Positions 16,092-26,200 of a DNA stretch of 64,000 nt are shown piece by piece. The position numbers and the translations under genes are program-made. The notes below the pieces were generated by a model. It ran no database searches. It saw only the letters and a list, made by a program, of their open reading frames with translations, and was not told the DNA's origin. Position 1 is the first letter of the stretch. Each line of letters starts with the position of its first letter. Origin of the DNA: JAGPUQ01 sp050179115 (lineage in GTDB: Bacteria > Pseudomonadota > Gammaproteobacteria > Pseudomonadales > Porticoccaceae); NCBI GenBank assembly GCA_050179115.1, contig JBFXFL010000010.1, positions 1-64,000 on the forward strand, read 5' to 3'.

Positions 16092-17582
16092 TCACGCCAC
16101 CCCTCCTGATCGCCCGACAGCCCAGTACGGCAGGTAGCGCATGTACTTGGGAGCAGCGTTCGCTTCCGCGGGCAAGATCTGGCCCGCTTCCACAGCCTCC
16201 CGGATCACGCGCGAGACCATGGAGCGGTTCTGTTCCTCCACCCCAAAACGGGCACGCAGACTCGAATTAGTCGTGTCTTCTCGCATCACATGGCGAAGGC
16301 AGGCGTGCAGATAGCAGGCGCGAATGCGCTCCGCTTTACTCATCTCTGCCAGCGTCTTGTGGGCAAACAGCACCGTTCGCGTGAACCCTGGCGGCACTTC
16401 GAACAGCGGCGCCGGCAACTGGTAGAGCTCCACTTCGAAGACCACCTTGTCGATGCCGGTGCCGCGTTCCTCGCAGATCCGGAATCGGCGCATCAGCGAG
16501 GCCAAGGCCTCGTTGCGGGACTTCGGCGGCGTATCCACGAAGCGCTGCGTGTCGACCAATGGCTCACCGGGATTGGTGATCTCGATCCGGTCCTCGAAAA
16601 TCTCCACTGTCGGTCCCGCGCCGGTCACGAAGAAGTCCTGGTGGATCAGCGCGTTCGCCACCAGCTCACGAACTGCCAGCTCCGGGAACATCGGCACCGT
16701 GCGGCGCAGCGCCTGGCCAATGACCTCGTTCGACGGCAGCAGGTTGTTGATGGTGCCGATCAGCCCTTCGAACCCGCTCGCGTAGCCCTTGCCGCCTACC
16801 TGCTCCTTCAGCGTCTCGACTCGGCTCTTGCCCCGGTACTGGATAACGCGGGCTGCCTTGCGGCGCAGGCCCGGGAAATCCTCCAGCCGCTTCGCAAACA
16901 ACACGCCGCCGAGATTGGTGATGCGCCATCCGCCGGCCTCGCAAGTCTCGATCAGGCCGTCGTCCGCCAGTGCCTCGATGATGCCGTCCCGATTCGCCGG
17001 CAAGGTTCGTTCGAGCAGGTCGAAGTAGGCCGGGTAGTCCAGCAAGCGCAGAACCTCATCCGCCCGCACCCCATCCAGCGCCGTGCCGCGCTCGAACGGC
17101 GTCTGGTCGAACACCCGCCACAACTCACGCTCCCGATCCGGTGCTTCCTTCAGAGGCTTCTTGACCGAACCGATACGGATGAATTCGTCGTTCTGAAACC
17201 GCACCGGGTGACGGAAGGCTGCACCCGCTTCCAGTAGCACCACCGGCTGCCCGTCCAGCGTGAACTCATGGAAGCGAAAGTGAATCTTCGGCGTGAGCAA
17301 GCGCAGCAGCCAGCTTTCCAGCGGCTCGTTGCCCTTCTTGCTCGTCAAGGGTGAAAAGCCTGTGCCCACGACGCGATGTGTTTCGTTCTCGATGCCCCAC
17401 ACCAGATAGGCGAACGCCTTGCCGTTGTATGCGGCGGAGTTGGCCAGTGCCGATAGGTACTCGCCAATCTCCTGCGGGTCCGCATTGTTGCCCTTGAACT
17501 CCAACCACTCGGTCTCGCGCGGCAGCTTGCACAGCTCCCGAACCAGCCCGGCAAGATACTCCGGTGTTCGGTCGCTGGTCAT
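16092..17582 (-). CDS. AlbA_2 domain plus GHKL-type ATPase (COG2865-like putative regulator)
   Basis: A 496-aa protein. The N-terminus has the AlbA_2 (divergent AAA_4) DNA/RNA-binding domain: ETEWLEFKGNNADPQEIGEYLSALANSAAYNGKAFAYLVWGIEN. The middle and C-terminal part has the GHKL-like ATPase motif FPELAVRELVANALIHQDFF followed by VEIFEDRIEITNPGEPL and ERGTGIDKVVFEVELYQLP, then a winged-helix-like end. Such proteins are common in restriction and toxin-antitoxin islands and are proposed regulators or accessory effectors; the role is unproven. Its start overlaps the hsdS stop by 4 bp (ATGA), so it is made with the specificity subunit. Confidence 0.85.
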   Translation of the reverse strand: MTSDRTPEYLAGLVRELCKLPRETEWLEFKGNNADPQEIGEYLSALANSAAYNGKAFAYLVWGIENETHRVVGTGFSPLTSKKGNEPLESWLLRLLTPKIHFRFHEFTLDGQPVVLLEAGAAFRHPVRFQNDEFIRIGSVKKPLKEAPDRERELWRVFDQTPFERGTALDGVRADEVLRLLDYPAYFDLLERTLPANRDGIIEALADDGLIETCEAGGWRITNLGGVLFAKRLEDFPGLRRKAARVIQYRGKSRVETLKEQVGGKGYASGFEGLIGTINNLLPSNEVIGQALRRTVPMFPELAVRELVANALIHQDFFVTGAGPTVEIFEDRIEITNPGEPLVDTQRFVDTPPKSRNEALASLMRRFRICEERGTGIDKVVFEVELYQLPAPLFEVPPGFTRTVLFAHKTLAEMSKAERIRACYLHACLRHVMREDTTNSSLRARFGVEEQNRSMVSRVIREAVEAGQILPAEANAAPKYMRYLPYWAVGRSGGVA

Positions 17583-19003
17583 GCCGTGGCCTCCTCGTCA
17601 GCGGTCTCGACCTCGTCGCCCAGGTCGGCGGCGTCCTCGGTGGTGTCGGGCGGCGTTTCGTCCGGCAGCAGCAAAGCCGCCGCGCGCACATCGAGCTTGC
17701 CGGTCACCACGTCGGCGACCAGGCGGGTGCGGTATTCGCGCAGGAGTTCAATCTCGCGTTCGAGGCGAGCAGCGGTGTCTTGCAGTCCCGCCGTTTGGCT
17801 CTCGAGGTCTCCGGCGATCGCTGCCGCCTCGTCCGCAGGGGGGATCGCGAAACTGAAATCCCGGAGCGATGACAAGGGAAGATTGTTCGCCATTCCCTCT
17901 GCGCCACTGATGGCCTGCTCTACCTGATGACGGTAGTAGCGGCAGTTCATAGCAAACACCATGAATTCCACGTCTATGTGATCACGAAAGCGAGCGCGAA
18001 ACGTCTTGTCTGAAAGAATGAGCTTGTAGCGAAGCGACTTCACCCTCCCGACCGACCCCACGAGACTGGGCGACCCGCATGCGCGCGAGATGAGGACATC
18101 TCCGACTTTCACGACGATTTCGGGGTCAATCTCAAAGCCGCGCGCAAGCTGTTTGTGCTCCGTTTCGCGAAAAACACCTCGGTTCACACAACCAGACTTG
18201 AGCACACCCCAGGATTCGCCTTCAGCGAGAAACCCCACAGCAAGGGGGCTGACACCTTGATCGATGCTGTGAACCAAGGTGCGCAGCCGCTGCACCTCCC
18301 AATGCTGCGGAATGTCGCCGAGCCAGGGGATGCCGGAGGGTTTGAGGGGGACGGAGGGGTCGAGGCCGCGGGTGACGGCGCGGTGGATGATGGCCTGCTT
18401 CTGCTCGTTCAGCAGCGCGATCACCTTGCGCTTCGCCCGGATCGTTCGCTCCAGCCGCCCGTTCGCCCAGTCCAGAAACCGCACAATCGCCGCCTGCTCG
18501 TCGGGCGGGGGGACCGCGACCGGCATTCGCTTGAAGTGCGAGAAGTCCAGGTTCTGGCGAAGACCTGATCCGTAGCCGTAGATCGCCTTGCTGGTGTCCC
18601 AAACATTGAGGAACTGGAATCCGAATTCCGGGTTGACTCCGGGAGTCGCTCGCAGAGCAAGGTAAGCAGACGTGATGATTCCGCGATCTCGCACCAGGCC
18701 GACACGCAGACTGGTGTGGTCGTTCTGAAGATCCGTCGTACGAAGGACGATGTCGCCTGGGTTGACGATCTGGTAGGTCTCGAATGACTCGGGAACAAGT
18801 CCGTGGAGCTTCTCCGCCGGCTTGATGACGATGCGTCCATAGCTGAGGGAGAGCACGGTCTTTTCCTTCATGCCGTGGTTGCGCTCGCGGTTGGGCACGA
18901 AGGCACCAAACGCGGGGCGCACCTCCCAATGTCCCGGCACCTGTCCGAGCCACGGCAGCCCCGAGTCCTCGTACTCCGCATACGGCTTCAGGTCAGCGAT
19001 CAT
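17579..19003 (-). CDS. hsdS: Type I restriction specificity subunit (HsdS)
   Basis: A protein of about 474 aa with the duplicated HsdS plan. Each half begins with a near-identical entry motif (GLPWLGQVPGHWEV and GIPWLGDIPQHWEVQRL) to a target-recognition domain. Each half ends in a conserved spacer helix (RKVIALLNEQKQAIIHRAVTRGLD; EIELLREYRTRLVADVVTGKLDV) that packs against HsdM. The two divergent domains each read half of a bipartite target. ATG 19003 is preferred over an ATG 24 bp upstream because it forms an ATGA overlap with the preceding gene. The acidic C-terminal tail (DETPPDTTEDAADLGDEVETADEE) is unusual. Confidence 0.93.
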   Translation of the reverse strand: MIADLKPYAEYEDSGLPWLGQVPGHWEVRPAFGAFVPNRERNHGMKEKTVLSLSYGRIVIKPAEKLHGLVPESFETYQIVNPGDIVLRTTDLQNDHTSLRVGLVRDRGIITSAYLALRATPGVNPEFGFQFLNVWDTSKAIYGYGSGLRQNLDFSHFKRMPVAVPPPDEQAAIVRFLDWANGRLERTIRAKRKVIALLNEQKQAIIHRAVTRGLDPSVPLKPSGIPWLGDIPQHWEVQRLRTLVHSIDQGVSPLAVGFLAEGESWGVLKSGCVNRGVFRETEHKQLARGFEIDPEIVVKVGDVLISRACGSPSLVGSVGRVKSLRYKLILSDKTFRARFRDHIDVEFMVFAMNCRYYRHQVEQAISGAEGMANNLPLSSLRDFSFAIPPADEAAAIAGDLESQTAGLQDTAARLEREIELLREYRTRLVADVVTGKLDVRAAALLLPDETPPDTTEDAADLGDEVETADEEATA

Positions 19004-21228
19004 TTCCCAAGCACCTGCCGGAACCAAAGGAGTGCTGCCTCACCTTCCTTACGGGTGATTTCATCCACGGTCCGGCTGTGACGGATGCCGTTGCGCAGCT
19101 CGGCGAGCTGGTCGAACTTCTTGGTGAGCGTCTCCTGGTTTGCGAAGCGCGCGACGAAGTCCGGCCAATTGCCTTTGCCGAAGATGGCGGCTTGAACCTC
19201 GCGCAGATCGGCGTATTCAAGCCTCCCGGCCAGAGTCTGGTAGTGGGCGAGATCGAGGGCGGCATTCTTCTTCGCGGCGCCCTGGATCCGCTCATCAATC
19301 TTCTGTAGCACGTGTGGGGGAAGTCGCGCCGCATCGCCGCTCAGCGCCTCCACAATGCTTCGGCGCAACGCCAGCTCCACCGCTTCAATCTGAGCGTCCA
19401 GCTCGCGCAGTTGCGGTGACAGATCGAGGCGCTCCTTGATCAGCAGATCCTCGATCGCGTCTTGAAGCGTCCGCTGGCGTTCGGCCAGAAAGGCCTCGAA
19501 GTCGTCCGGGCCGAATGGATCGCGCCGCAGAATGTCGAAGGCTGCGGGGGAGACGAAGTGCGATTCCAGAATCGCCCGCACCGAGGCTTCGCCGTTAGCG
19601 GCAATCAGCTCCGGCAGGTATTCGTTCGGCAGGCGATCGTTGATGACCTTGCGGTTCGTGCTGGCCGTCAGCGGTGTCCGATTCAGGATCGCATCGATGC
19701 TGCTGCCGAGCCCGTGCTCCTTACCCCAGCTCTTGGGAACGATGTGATGGTCATCCAGGTCGCCGTATTGCGGGACCGTGCCGGCCATCCAGTCACGCGC
19801 GCCACGAAGCACCAACAGATTGAAAATGCCGTTGTAGACGGAGCTCCCCCGCTTGGTCTCGCGCCGCAGGTCGAGTGTTTTGAAACGCCCGCGAAACTCG
19901 CCGATGAGCGCCGGCTCGGCCACGTCGTCGTCGAACCAGGCCTTGACGTCCAGATAGTCGCGCGCGCTCGTGGATTCGACCGATCCCGAGTAGCGGTTGG
20001 TGAACACACTTGCCCAGTACCAATGGCGGCTCTTGCGCTGTGCGTCGAGCTGGCGGCTCGCTGGCAGCGTGCGCGCCGCGACCTGAAGCGCCGCGAAAAC
20101 CGGCAGGACCGACACATAGGGCAGGTACTGCGAAGAGATGGCACCGAATTCCTGTGGGTGGCGCAGCAGGTCGATGGCGCGCTGCAGCGCCTCGACCGCT
20201 TCGCTCCAGCGCGCCTCGAACTCGGAAATATCGCGAACTAGCACGTCCTTTCGGAGCGAGCCGTCCGCCTCGCGCACCTTCTTCTCCTGGCCGGGCAGCA
20301 GGAAGTAGAGGTACTTGGGCGAGCAGTAGGCTTGCCGAAGGATGGACATCACCTGGAGGATGTAGACGTTCATCCGCTCCGTCTGCACGAAGTCCAGGCG
20401 CGGTGCCGCCTCGCGCCACAAATGCTTGAGCTGTAGGCCTCTCGGCTTGAGAAGTGCGTTGATCAAGTCAAAGACGTCGAGTCGAATGCCCCGACTGTTA
20501 ATTTGGGTGAAGATGTCGCAGACCTTGTCGAGCTCCAACTCCTGGTCCAACTCGATGTACGAGATCTGGAACTGCTGCGTGATGCCTTCCAGGTGCTTGT
20601 CGAACTGTCGCCCGTTCTCTGCATGGCGGCGTGCGATTGCAGCGTCCGCTGCGTCGCCGGCATCCAGTGCCGCCGCCTCTCTGGACTTCCAATGCTCTTC
20701 GTAGCCGGTCGACCACTTCACGACGGCACGGTCCCCGCGGCCCACAACGGCGAGCGGAAACTTGTGCTTCTCGTACTGCTCTAGGTCAGTGCCCAGGGTT
20801 TTCTCGCCGGTTCGCGTCCAGTCGTATTCGAACGCCTCGTCGTAGGCTTCCTCCATGAAGCGATCGACGCGAATGAAGTAAAGGAAGCGATTAGCACGGC
20901 TCGGCGCCGGCACGTCCGGCGCCATGAACGCGTAGTACATCGCTGTGAGCCGCTGCTGCCCGTCCAGCACGATGTGCTCGGGTACCCCCTGCCCTTGAAA
21001 GCCGTAGATCGGCTCACATGCTAGAGAGTCGAAATTCTCCTTCTTCCCCTTCCACAGCAGCAGGCTGCCGATGAAATAGTCGAGGAAGATCGACCGGATG
21101 AGTCCACTGATGTCCCAAGGTTTCCACTCGAACTCCCGCTGAAAGTCCGGGATGACAAAGCGGCCCTCGCGAAGTCGGTTCACCAGCGTCATGAGGCTGA
21201 CGTGATCGGGCCTCTGTGCGTCCTTCAT
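19000..21228 (-). CDS. DUF262 (GmrS-like/ParB-like) protein with HNH nuclease region and HEPN-like C-terminus
   Basis: A 742-aa multidomain protein. Residues 10-270 are DUF262: IPDFQREFEWKPWDISGLIRSIF, the diagnostic VLDGQQRLTAMYYAF at residues of about 88-101, and FTQINSRGIRLDVFDLINALL. Around residues 488-540 an HNH/DUF1524-type motif appears: GDLDDHHIVPKSWG followed by NRTPLTASTNRKVINDRLP. Near residue 713, LAELRNGIRHSR gives an R-x4-H motif in a helical context, as in HEPN ribonucleases. GmrSD-like DUF262-HNH proteins cut modified phage DNA. It sits between an HsdM-tail ORF and hsdS with 4-bp overlaps on both sides. Domains one and two are well supported; HEPN is tentative. Confidence 0.85.
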   Translation of the reverse strand: MKDAQRPDHVSLMTLVNRLREGRFVIPDFQREFEWKPWDISGLIRSIFLDYFIGSLLLWKGKKENFDSLACEPIYGFQGQGVPEHIVLDGQQRLTAMYYAFMAPDVPAPSRANRFLYFIRVDRFMEEAYDEAFEYDWTRTGEKTLGTDLEQYEKHKFPLAVVGRGDRAVVKWSTGYEEHWKSREAAALDAGDAADAAIARRHAENGRQFDKHLEGITQQFQISYIELDQELELDKVCDIFTQINSRGIRLDVFDLINALLKPRGLQLKHLWREAAPRLDFVQTERMNVYILQVMSILRQAYCSPKYLYFLLPGQEKKVREADGSLRKDVLVRDISEFEARWSEAVEALQRAIDLLRHPQEFGAISSQYLPYVSVLPVFAALQVAARTLPASRQLDAQRKSRHWYWASVFTNRYSGSVESTSARDYLDVKAWFDDDVAEPALIGEFRGRFKTLDLRRETKRGSSVYNGIFNLLVLRGARDWMAGTVPQYGDLDDHHIVPKSWGKEHGLGSSIDAILNRTPLTASTNRKVINDRLPNEYLPELIAANGEASVRAILESHFVSPAAFDILRRDPFGPDDFEAFLAERQRTLQDAIEDLLIKERLDLSPQLRELDAQIEAVELALRRSIVEALSGDAARLPPHVLQKIDERIQGAAKKNAALDLAHYQTLAGRLEYADLREVQAAIFGKGNWPDFVARFANQETLTKKFDQLAELRNGIRHSRTVDEITRKEGEAALLWFRQVLGK

Positions 21229-21647
21229 GTCTGTCTCCCACTGATGATCTCGCTCAGCAGCCCCTCGGCTTCCTTTTCGATGGCGAGGATGTCGGCGCTG
21301 ATCTCCTCCAGCGTGCGCAGCGGCTGCGGCTTGTAGAAATGGCGCGTGAAGCTGATCTCGTAGCCGATCCTGGTGGCATCTGCCTTGATCCAGGCGTCGG
21401 GGGTGTAGGGCAGCACCTCACGCTTTATGAAAGGCTCGATGCCTGCCCCCGACCCCGATCGGGGGCCGCCCTCTTCCAGCAGCGGCACCTGTTTGGTGTC
21501 GCGCAGGTCGGTGTCGGGTTCGTACTCGACGACGCGGCCCTCTCCCCCGGCCCCTCTCCCGCCAGCGGGCGAGGGGAGCAGGAACAGGCCGCGCAGCGCG
21601 CCGGCGCTCGCTGCCTCGGCAGCGGCTGAGCCGTTTGAGCCGTTCAT
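21225..21647 (-). CDS. Duplicated HsdM C-terminal tail (140-aa ORF)
   Basis: A 140-aa ORF whose last 100 residues (VVEYEPDTDLRDTKQVPLLEEGG... through GYEISFTRHFYKPQPLRTL and DILAIEKEAEGLLSEIISG) nearly repeat the C-terminus of the intact HsdM in this island. It lacks every methylase motif. Its start overlaps the upstream DUF4062 gene (ATGA) and its stop overlaps DUF262 (ATGA), so it is in a translatable position. HsdM C-termini contact HsdS, so the fragment could compete in or stabilise complexes, or simply be a scar of gene insertion at the hsdM 3' end. It also carries the hairpin-encoded peptide LPSPAGGRGAGGEG. Confidence 0.8.
   Translation of the reverse strand: MNGSNGSAAAEAASAGALRGLFLLPSPAGGRGAGGEGRVVEYEPDTDLRDTKQVPLLEEGGPRSGSGAGIEPFIKREVLPYTPDAWIKADATRIGYEISFTRHFYKPQPLRTLEEISADILAIEKEAEGLLSEIISGRQT
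21541..21580. repeat. GC-rich hairpin repeat inside the HsdM-tail ORF
   Basis: CCCCTCTCCCGC and GCGGGCGAGGGG (21551-21576) form a 12-bp stem with one mismatch and a two-base loop, preceded by TCTCCCCCGG. It is the same element as in hsdM near 28.87 kb and is read in frame as a Gly/Pro/Ala/Arg-rich peptide. Similar CTCTCCC-type hairpins are dispersed repeats in many proteobacterial genomes, usually intergenic. Confidence 0.75.
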
Positions 21648-23125
21648 GAGCCGTTCTCCCCCGGATCGTGTGAGCCGTTTGAGCCCTTGATGAGCCGTTT
21701 CAGCTCAAGCTGGTAGTAGGCCCCGCGTCCCGCGCCCGCAGGGAGCAGGAGGCCCTTGGCCACCAGGTCCTCCAGATCGCGCTTGGCCGTGGCACGGCTG
21801 GCGCCGGTGACCTGCTGGAACTCGGCGGTGGTGATGCGGCGCTGTTGCCGGATCAGTCCGAGTGCCTTGGCCTGCCTGGGGTTGAGACCGAGGCCGGCGA
21901 GAACGTCCGCGGTGAGCCAGTCGCGCCAAAGGCGCAGCACGAACTGGTCGCCCTCCTGGAAGAACTCGGGCTCCGGCAGCTCCGCGCGCTGGCAGCCCGC
22001 AATCATGTCGAGGGTGCCGCTGCCGACCTTTTCGATGTAGTGGGCGAGGAACAGGGCTTCGGCAAGGAGCGGGTTGTGGGGCAGTGAGGGATGGATCTGG
22101 CGCAGCGACGCCGGTGTGAGGCTGGCCGGCAGCGCGCCGGGGTTCCACACCTCGAGCCGATCGGCGAACAGATAGACCTGGATCGCGGCGCCGATGCCGT
22201 AGTCGCGATGGGCGACGGCATTGACGATGGCCTCGGCAACCACGGCCTGGGGGAGTTCATAGGCCACGCCGGCAGTGGCGCCGGATGCTCGCGTGCCCAC
22301 CCGACGGCCGAGCTTGGACATCACGAAGTCGAGCGCCTGGTCCACCTGCTCGAACAGCGTGCCCTTGAAGATCTGGTAGGAAGGAATGGGCTTTTCGACC
22401 ACCGTCCCGTGCAGGTGCAGGCATTTCACCTCGGCCGCCGGCAGGAAACGCTGAGGGACCTTGCCGAACAGCAGGATCGCGGCGCGACTCGGCTGGCCGT
22501 CATGCAGGAGATTGAGCGCGGTCAGTGCCTCCCTGGCGGCCATGTCGGGCTTCAGGGCGAGGTTGCGCTCGATCCGCGCCTGTTCCAGGAAGGCGCGCAG
22601 GCGTGCTCGGTCGATGTCATCGAGTTGCGCGTCCGGGCAGGGAGCGGCATGGAAGGGGAGGTGGGAGAGTGCGCCGCTTTCCTCCAGATACTTGATGAGG
22701 CTCGCATAGACCTTGGCGTTGAGATCGGCGATGTCCACAAAGCGGCGGCGAGTGAGTTGCTGCTCGGCCTTGCGGATCAGCTTGCGCATCTTGGCGTGGC
22801 GAGCGCTGTCGTCCGCGCCCTTCGCGAACACGAGTCGCACTTTCCGACGCGCGGTGGCGTGGTCGAACTCGCGCTCCGTCGGCGAGACGCCATCCGCGTC
22901 TTCCCATCCGTAGTCATTGCCGAATATCCCCAGGTAGACGGCCGCGCGGTCGACTTCCGCGAGGTAGCGAGCGCCGGGCGTGGTATCGCCAGCCGGCAGG
23001 TCTTCGAACAGGAACACGTCGAAGTACTGACCAAGCAGGGCGTCGCCGCGAATGAAGTCGCGAACGGCCGCCCGCTCCTGAGCCAACTCCTTCTGAACAC
23101 TGCTGACGAAGACGAATTGCTTCAC
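21644..23125 (-). CDS. DUF4062 domain fused to GHKL-type ATPase and winged helix
   Basis: A 493-aa protein. Residues 1-130 form a DUF4062 domain (KQFVFVSSVQKELAQERAAVRDFI, AVYLGIFGNDYGWEDADGVSPTEREFDHA), a Rossmann/TIR-like nucleotide-sensing fold. Residues of about 150-390 are COG2865-type: LRAFLEQARIERNLALKPDMAAREALTALNLL, VVAEAIVNAVAHRDYGIGAAIQVYLFADRLEVWNPGALP, and IEKVGSGTLDMIAGC. A C-terminal winged helix (ITTAEFQQVTGASRATAKRDLEDLVAKGLLLP) ends the protein. Where the AlbA_2 paralogue in this operon has its nucleic-acid-binding head, this one has DUF4062. The GTG start overlaps the mini-ORF stop (GTGA) and the stop overlaps the next ORF (ATGA). Confidence 0.85.
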   Translation of the reverse strand: MKQFVFVSSVQKELAQERAAVRDFIRGDALLGQYFDVFLFEDLPAGDTTPGARYLAEVDRAAVYLGIFGNDYGWEDADGVSPTEREFDHATARRKVRLVFAKGADDSARHAKMRKLIRKAEQQLTRRRFVDIADLNAKVYASLIKYLEESGALSHLPFHAAPCPDAQLDDIDRARLRAFLEQARIERNLALKPDMAAREALTALNLLHDGQPSRAAILLFGKVPQRFLPAAEVKCLHLHGTVVEKPIPSYQIFKGTLFEQVDQALDFVMSKLGRRVGTRASGATAGVAYELPQAVVAEAIVNAVAHRDYGIGAAIQVYLFADRLEVWNPGALPASLTPASLRQIHPSLPHNPLLAEALFLAHYIEKVGSGTLDMIAGCQRAELPEPEFFQEGDQFVLRLWRDWLTADVLAGLGLNPRQAKALGLIRQQRRITTAEFQQVTGASRATAKRDLEDLVAKGLLLPAGAGRGAYYQLELKRLIKGSNGSHDPGENGS

Positions 23126-23214
23126 GACACGGAATCCTGGCGACCGATGATTCCGCCGAGCAAGCCCTCGGCCTGTTTCTCGATGGCGAGGATGTCGGCG
23201 CCGACGTTTCGCAC
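23122..23214 (-). CDS. 30-aa mini-ORF derived from the HsdM C-terminus
   Basis: A 30-codon ORF from GTG 23214 to TGA 23122. Its centre, ADILAIEKQAEGLLGGIIG, matches the last helix of HsdM (ADILAIEKEAEGLLGEIIG). GAGGAGGAACA, the end of the helicase gene, serves as its ribosome-binding site. Its start overlaps the helicase stop (TAGTG) and its stop overlaps the start of the DUF4062 gene (GTGA), so ribosomes could pass through it. It is either a translational coupler or a third scar of the duplicated hsdM 3' end. Too short to prove as a protein. Confidence 0.6.
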   Translation of the reverse strand: MRNVGADILAIEKQAEGLLGGIIGRQDSVS

Positions 23215-26200
23215 TACTGTTCCTCCTCGCGCTTCAAGATGCCCTCGACATAGGGATACCGTCGGGTCAGCACGTCGAGCAGTCTGGTTTCGACCTGTTT
23301 GGTGAGTCGCTTGAGATCGAAGTACTCGAGCACTGCGCGGAAATGAGCATCGGAGCCAAGCTCCAAGCCTTGATCCTGCGCGATCCGGTTAGCCGCGAAC
23401 TGAATTTCGCTTGGGGGAATTTCCTCAAAGTCCCTGGGGCCGCGTTCCCGCAATACGACCGGGGGCGCGCCCTTGAGTCGCACCACCGAGTAGAGAAGAC
23501 CACCGGTACCGGATTCGTCCTCTTTGACGACTGCGCCGTCGCGGATGGCCCGATCCAGTGCCCTGTTCATAGACTTCTTCAGCTCTGGTCCCATGCGATG
23601 GACGCCGCAACCGCGCAGATAGATGTCATAGGCGCGCTTGGCGAGGACCGGACCCTCCGTCTCGATGATGCGCCGCAGCCCCGCTGCTACGGTGGTGATC
23701 GTTGTCTCTCGTGGGTCGGGCCCGGCATGTCCCTCGAAAGCGACGTAACGCGCTGCGCCAGGCGGGAGCGCCGGCACCGGAGCAGCAGTGGTGGGCAGGT
23801 TCTGATTCCTCGTGGGGCTGGCCGAGGAATCTGATGTTGCCGGCGGTGGAATGGTCACCGGCGCGGGCCCGGAGCTGGCCTCTTGCGCAGCAGGTGTTAC
23901 AGTTGGCTTAGGCTCTGTCGTTTCAGGGAGCGGGGGTTCATCGACGGGAGCCTCGTCGAGCGCCGCGACCAGCCTGTCGTGGAGATCCATCGACTTCGGT
24001 TGGGGGGGCTGTGCCGCCTCGGCATCCACACCACCGGGTTGGATGCCGAGGCGATCCAGCTCAGCCCAAACTTCCTCCATGGCGGTATCCGGGTCGCGAT
24101 AGAAATCGCCCCCCCGAATGCGAGCAAACTGCCAGCCCGCCCGCTCCAGATCGCGCTGTCGTGACATGTCCTGCTCGTAGCGGTCGGGTCCGTGCCATTC
24201 GTCGCCGTCGCACTCCACGGCCAGACGACCCTGCATACCCTCGACGACCAAGTCGATGCGATAGCGATGGTTGGTCGGATCGCCGACGCTGACTTGTGTC
24301 CGCACGTGGAACCCGCGGTCGGTGATGCGGCGGTAGACGTGCCGCTCGAACTCCGAATCGAAGCGCTGCTCGCGCTCCTCGGTCGCCTGGCGCTGCGGGT
24401 TGAGCATGTAGCTGAGGAGGCGGTAACGCATGCAGGCGCTGCTTAGCGTTTCGAGCTCCGTCGAATGGAAGAGCCATAGCTGGTCCTGGGCGCGGCTGAC
24501 CGCGACATTGAACCGCTGTCGGGCCGCCTCGCCAGAAAGAACGCCGATCCGATGTTCGCCTGGAGCGGCGACCATGCTCAAAAAGATAATGTTGCGTTCG
24601 TCGCCCTGGAACGCATAGGCATCACCACAGATGAGGCGGCGTTCTTCGATCACTTCAGGATCGAGCGTCGCGAGGAGCATGCTCTCGATCAACTTTGCCT
24701 GCGCTTCGCCCTGCAGGCTGATCATGCCCATGGTTGCTTGGGCATAGCGCGGGTCCTCGATACAGGCGCAGATCTGCGCAACGATCGCCTCGGCCTCAGG
24801 CGGGTTCTGCGCATATTGGGTACTGCCTTTACGATAGCCATCGGTCACGTGATGCAACACGAGGGGCTCGAGCCGGTTGGCTGGATAGGCTCGCAGCGGA
24901 TCGAGCGGGGTGCCATTGCTCGCATAGCAGAGATCGTTGGAGAACTGGATGATCTCCGGCATACACCGGAAGTGCTCGCGCAGGACGATGTTCTGGTTGA
25001 AACGGATCTTAGCGTTGCCGTAGAGGCTGCTCTGCGGCGATAGCGCGTGCTGGTGTGGAACGCCGTCCAGGAAGTGCTGCTGGAGTCCGGCGACCGCCGC
25101 ATCCGCAATCCCGACGCCGGCAGGGCTGATCTGCTGATCGTCGCCAACGACGATCACCTGCTTGGAGATGTAAAAGAGGAACAGGCTCTCGATTCCGAGT
25201 TGGCTCGCCTCGTCCACAATGACGAGGTCGTAGCGCCCAGGCGATGGGTCGATCATCTCTGCGACGAGATAGCGTGGCATGATCCAGATCGGAATCGCGT
25301 CGCGACAGGCATCCATGTAGCGGCGCGCGTCCTGTCTCAGGCGCGCCAGCTTCGCCGACGTCCCCGTGCCTTTGCCCATCGCGCGCACCGCCTCGCGCCA
25401 ACTCCTGAGCGCATTGGCCTCGGGGCGGAGGAGCCGATCGAAAAAATGAGTCCAGGCTCGGAGGGACGCAGCCTCGGCGATGAGCTTGCCAATCAGTGCC
25501 TCGGTCTCGTGGCGCGCTCGCCAAAGTCGCTTCTGGTAGTCCAGGTCAGAGCGCTTCTGCAACCAGATGTCTGCAATGGCCCAGCGCCATGCCTCCTCCC
25601 ACTTGGAGAGTCGTGCCTCCCAGACTGGATCGTCGAGGGTGGCCTCGATCTCCTCGATAAGCCCAGGGATCGCCTCCTTAATCGCAGCTTCGATCTTCCC
25701 GCGTTCCGTCTGTGCCTCTCGCATGCGCTCGATCGTGACGACGCTCGCGTGACCTTCGCTGTAGGCTGTCACGTCTCGCGCGGCGATAGCGCCGAGGAGC
25801 GCCTCTACGACGGGGTGAGCGTTGTGTAGCTGGCGAAGGTCCTTCAGCGTTTGGCCACACGCTTCGACCTGGCTTGCCGCTTCACCGAGTTCCTCGTCGC
25901 GGTCCGCCTGGGTGATGAGATCGATCCACTGCTGGACTTGGTCATCAAGCCAGGTGGGGGCTGGGATTGGGATAGCCTGGCGGGAGAGGTAGCGGACAGC
26001 CTGCTCACAGGCAGCAGCAAATCCGAGCGCACTCTCCAGGTCCGCGGCGTACCCTTTCAAGCTGGCAAGGCACAGTCGCTGGTCGGCAGGGACATCCGTG
26101 AGCCCGACGTCTCTCCAAGCCTTCAACAGATCGGCAAGAGCGAACTCGAAGTCCAGCAAATCCCGCACGATGCGCAGCTTTGCAACGTCATCCGCCGCCT

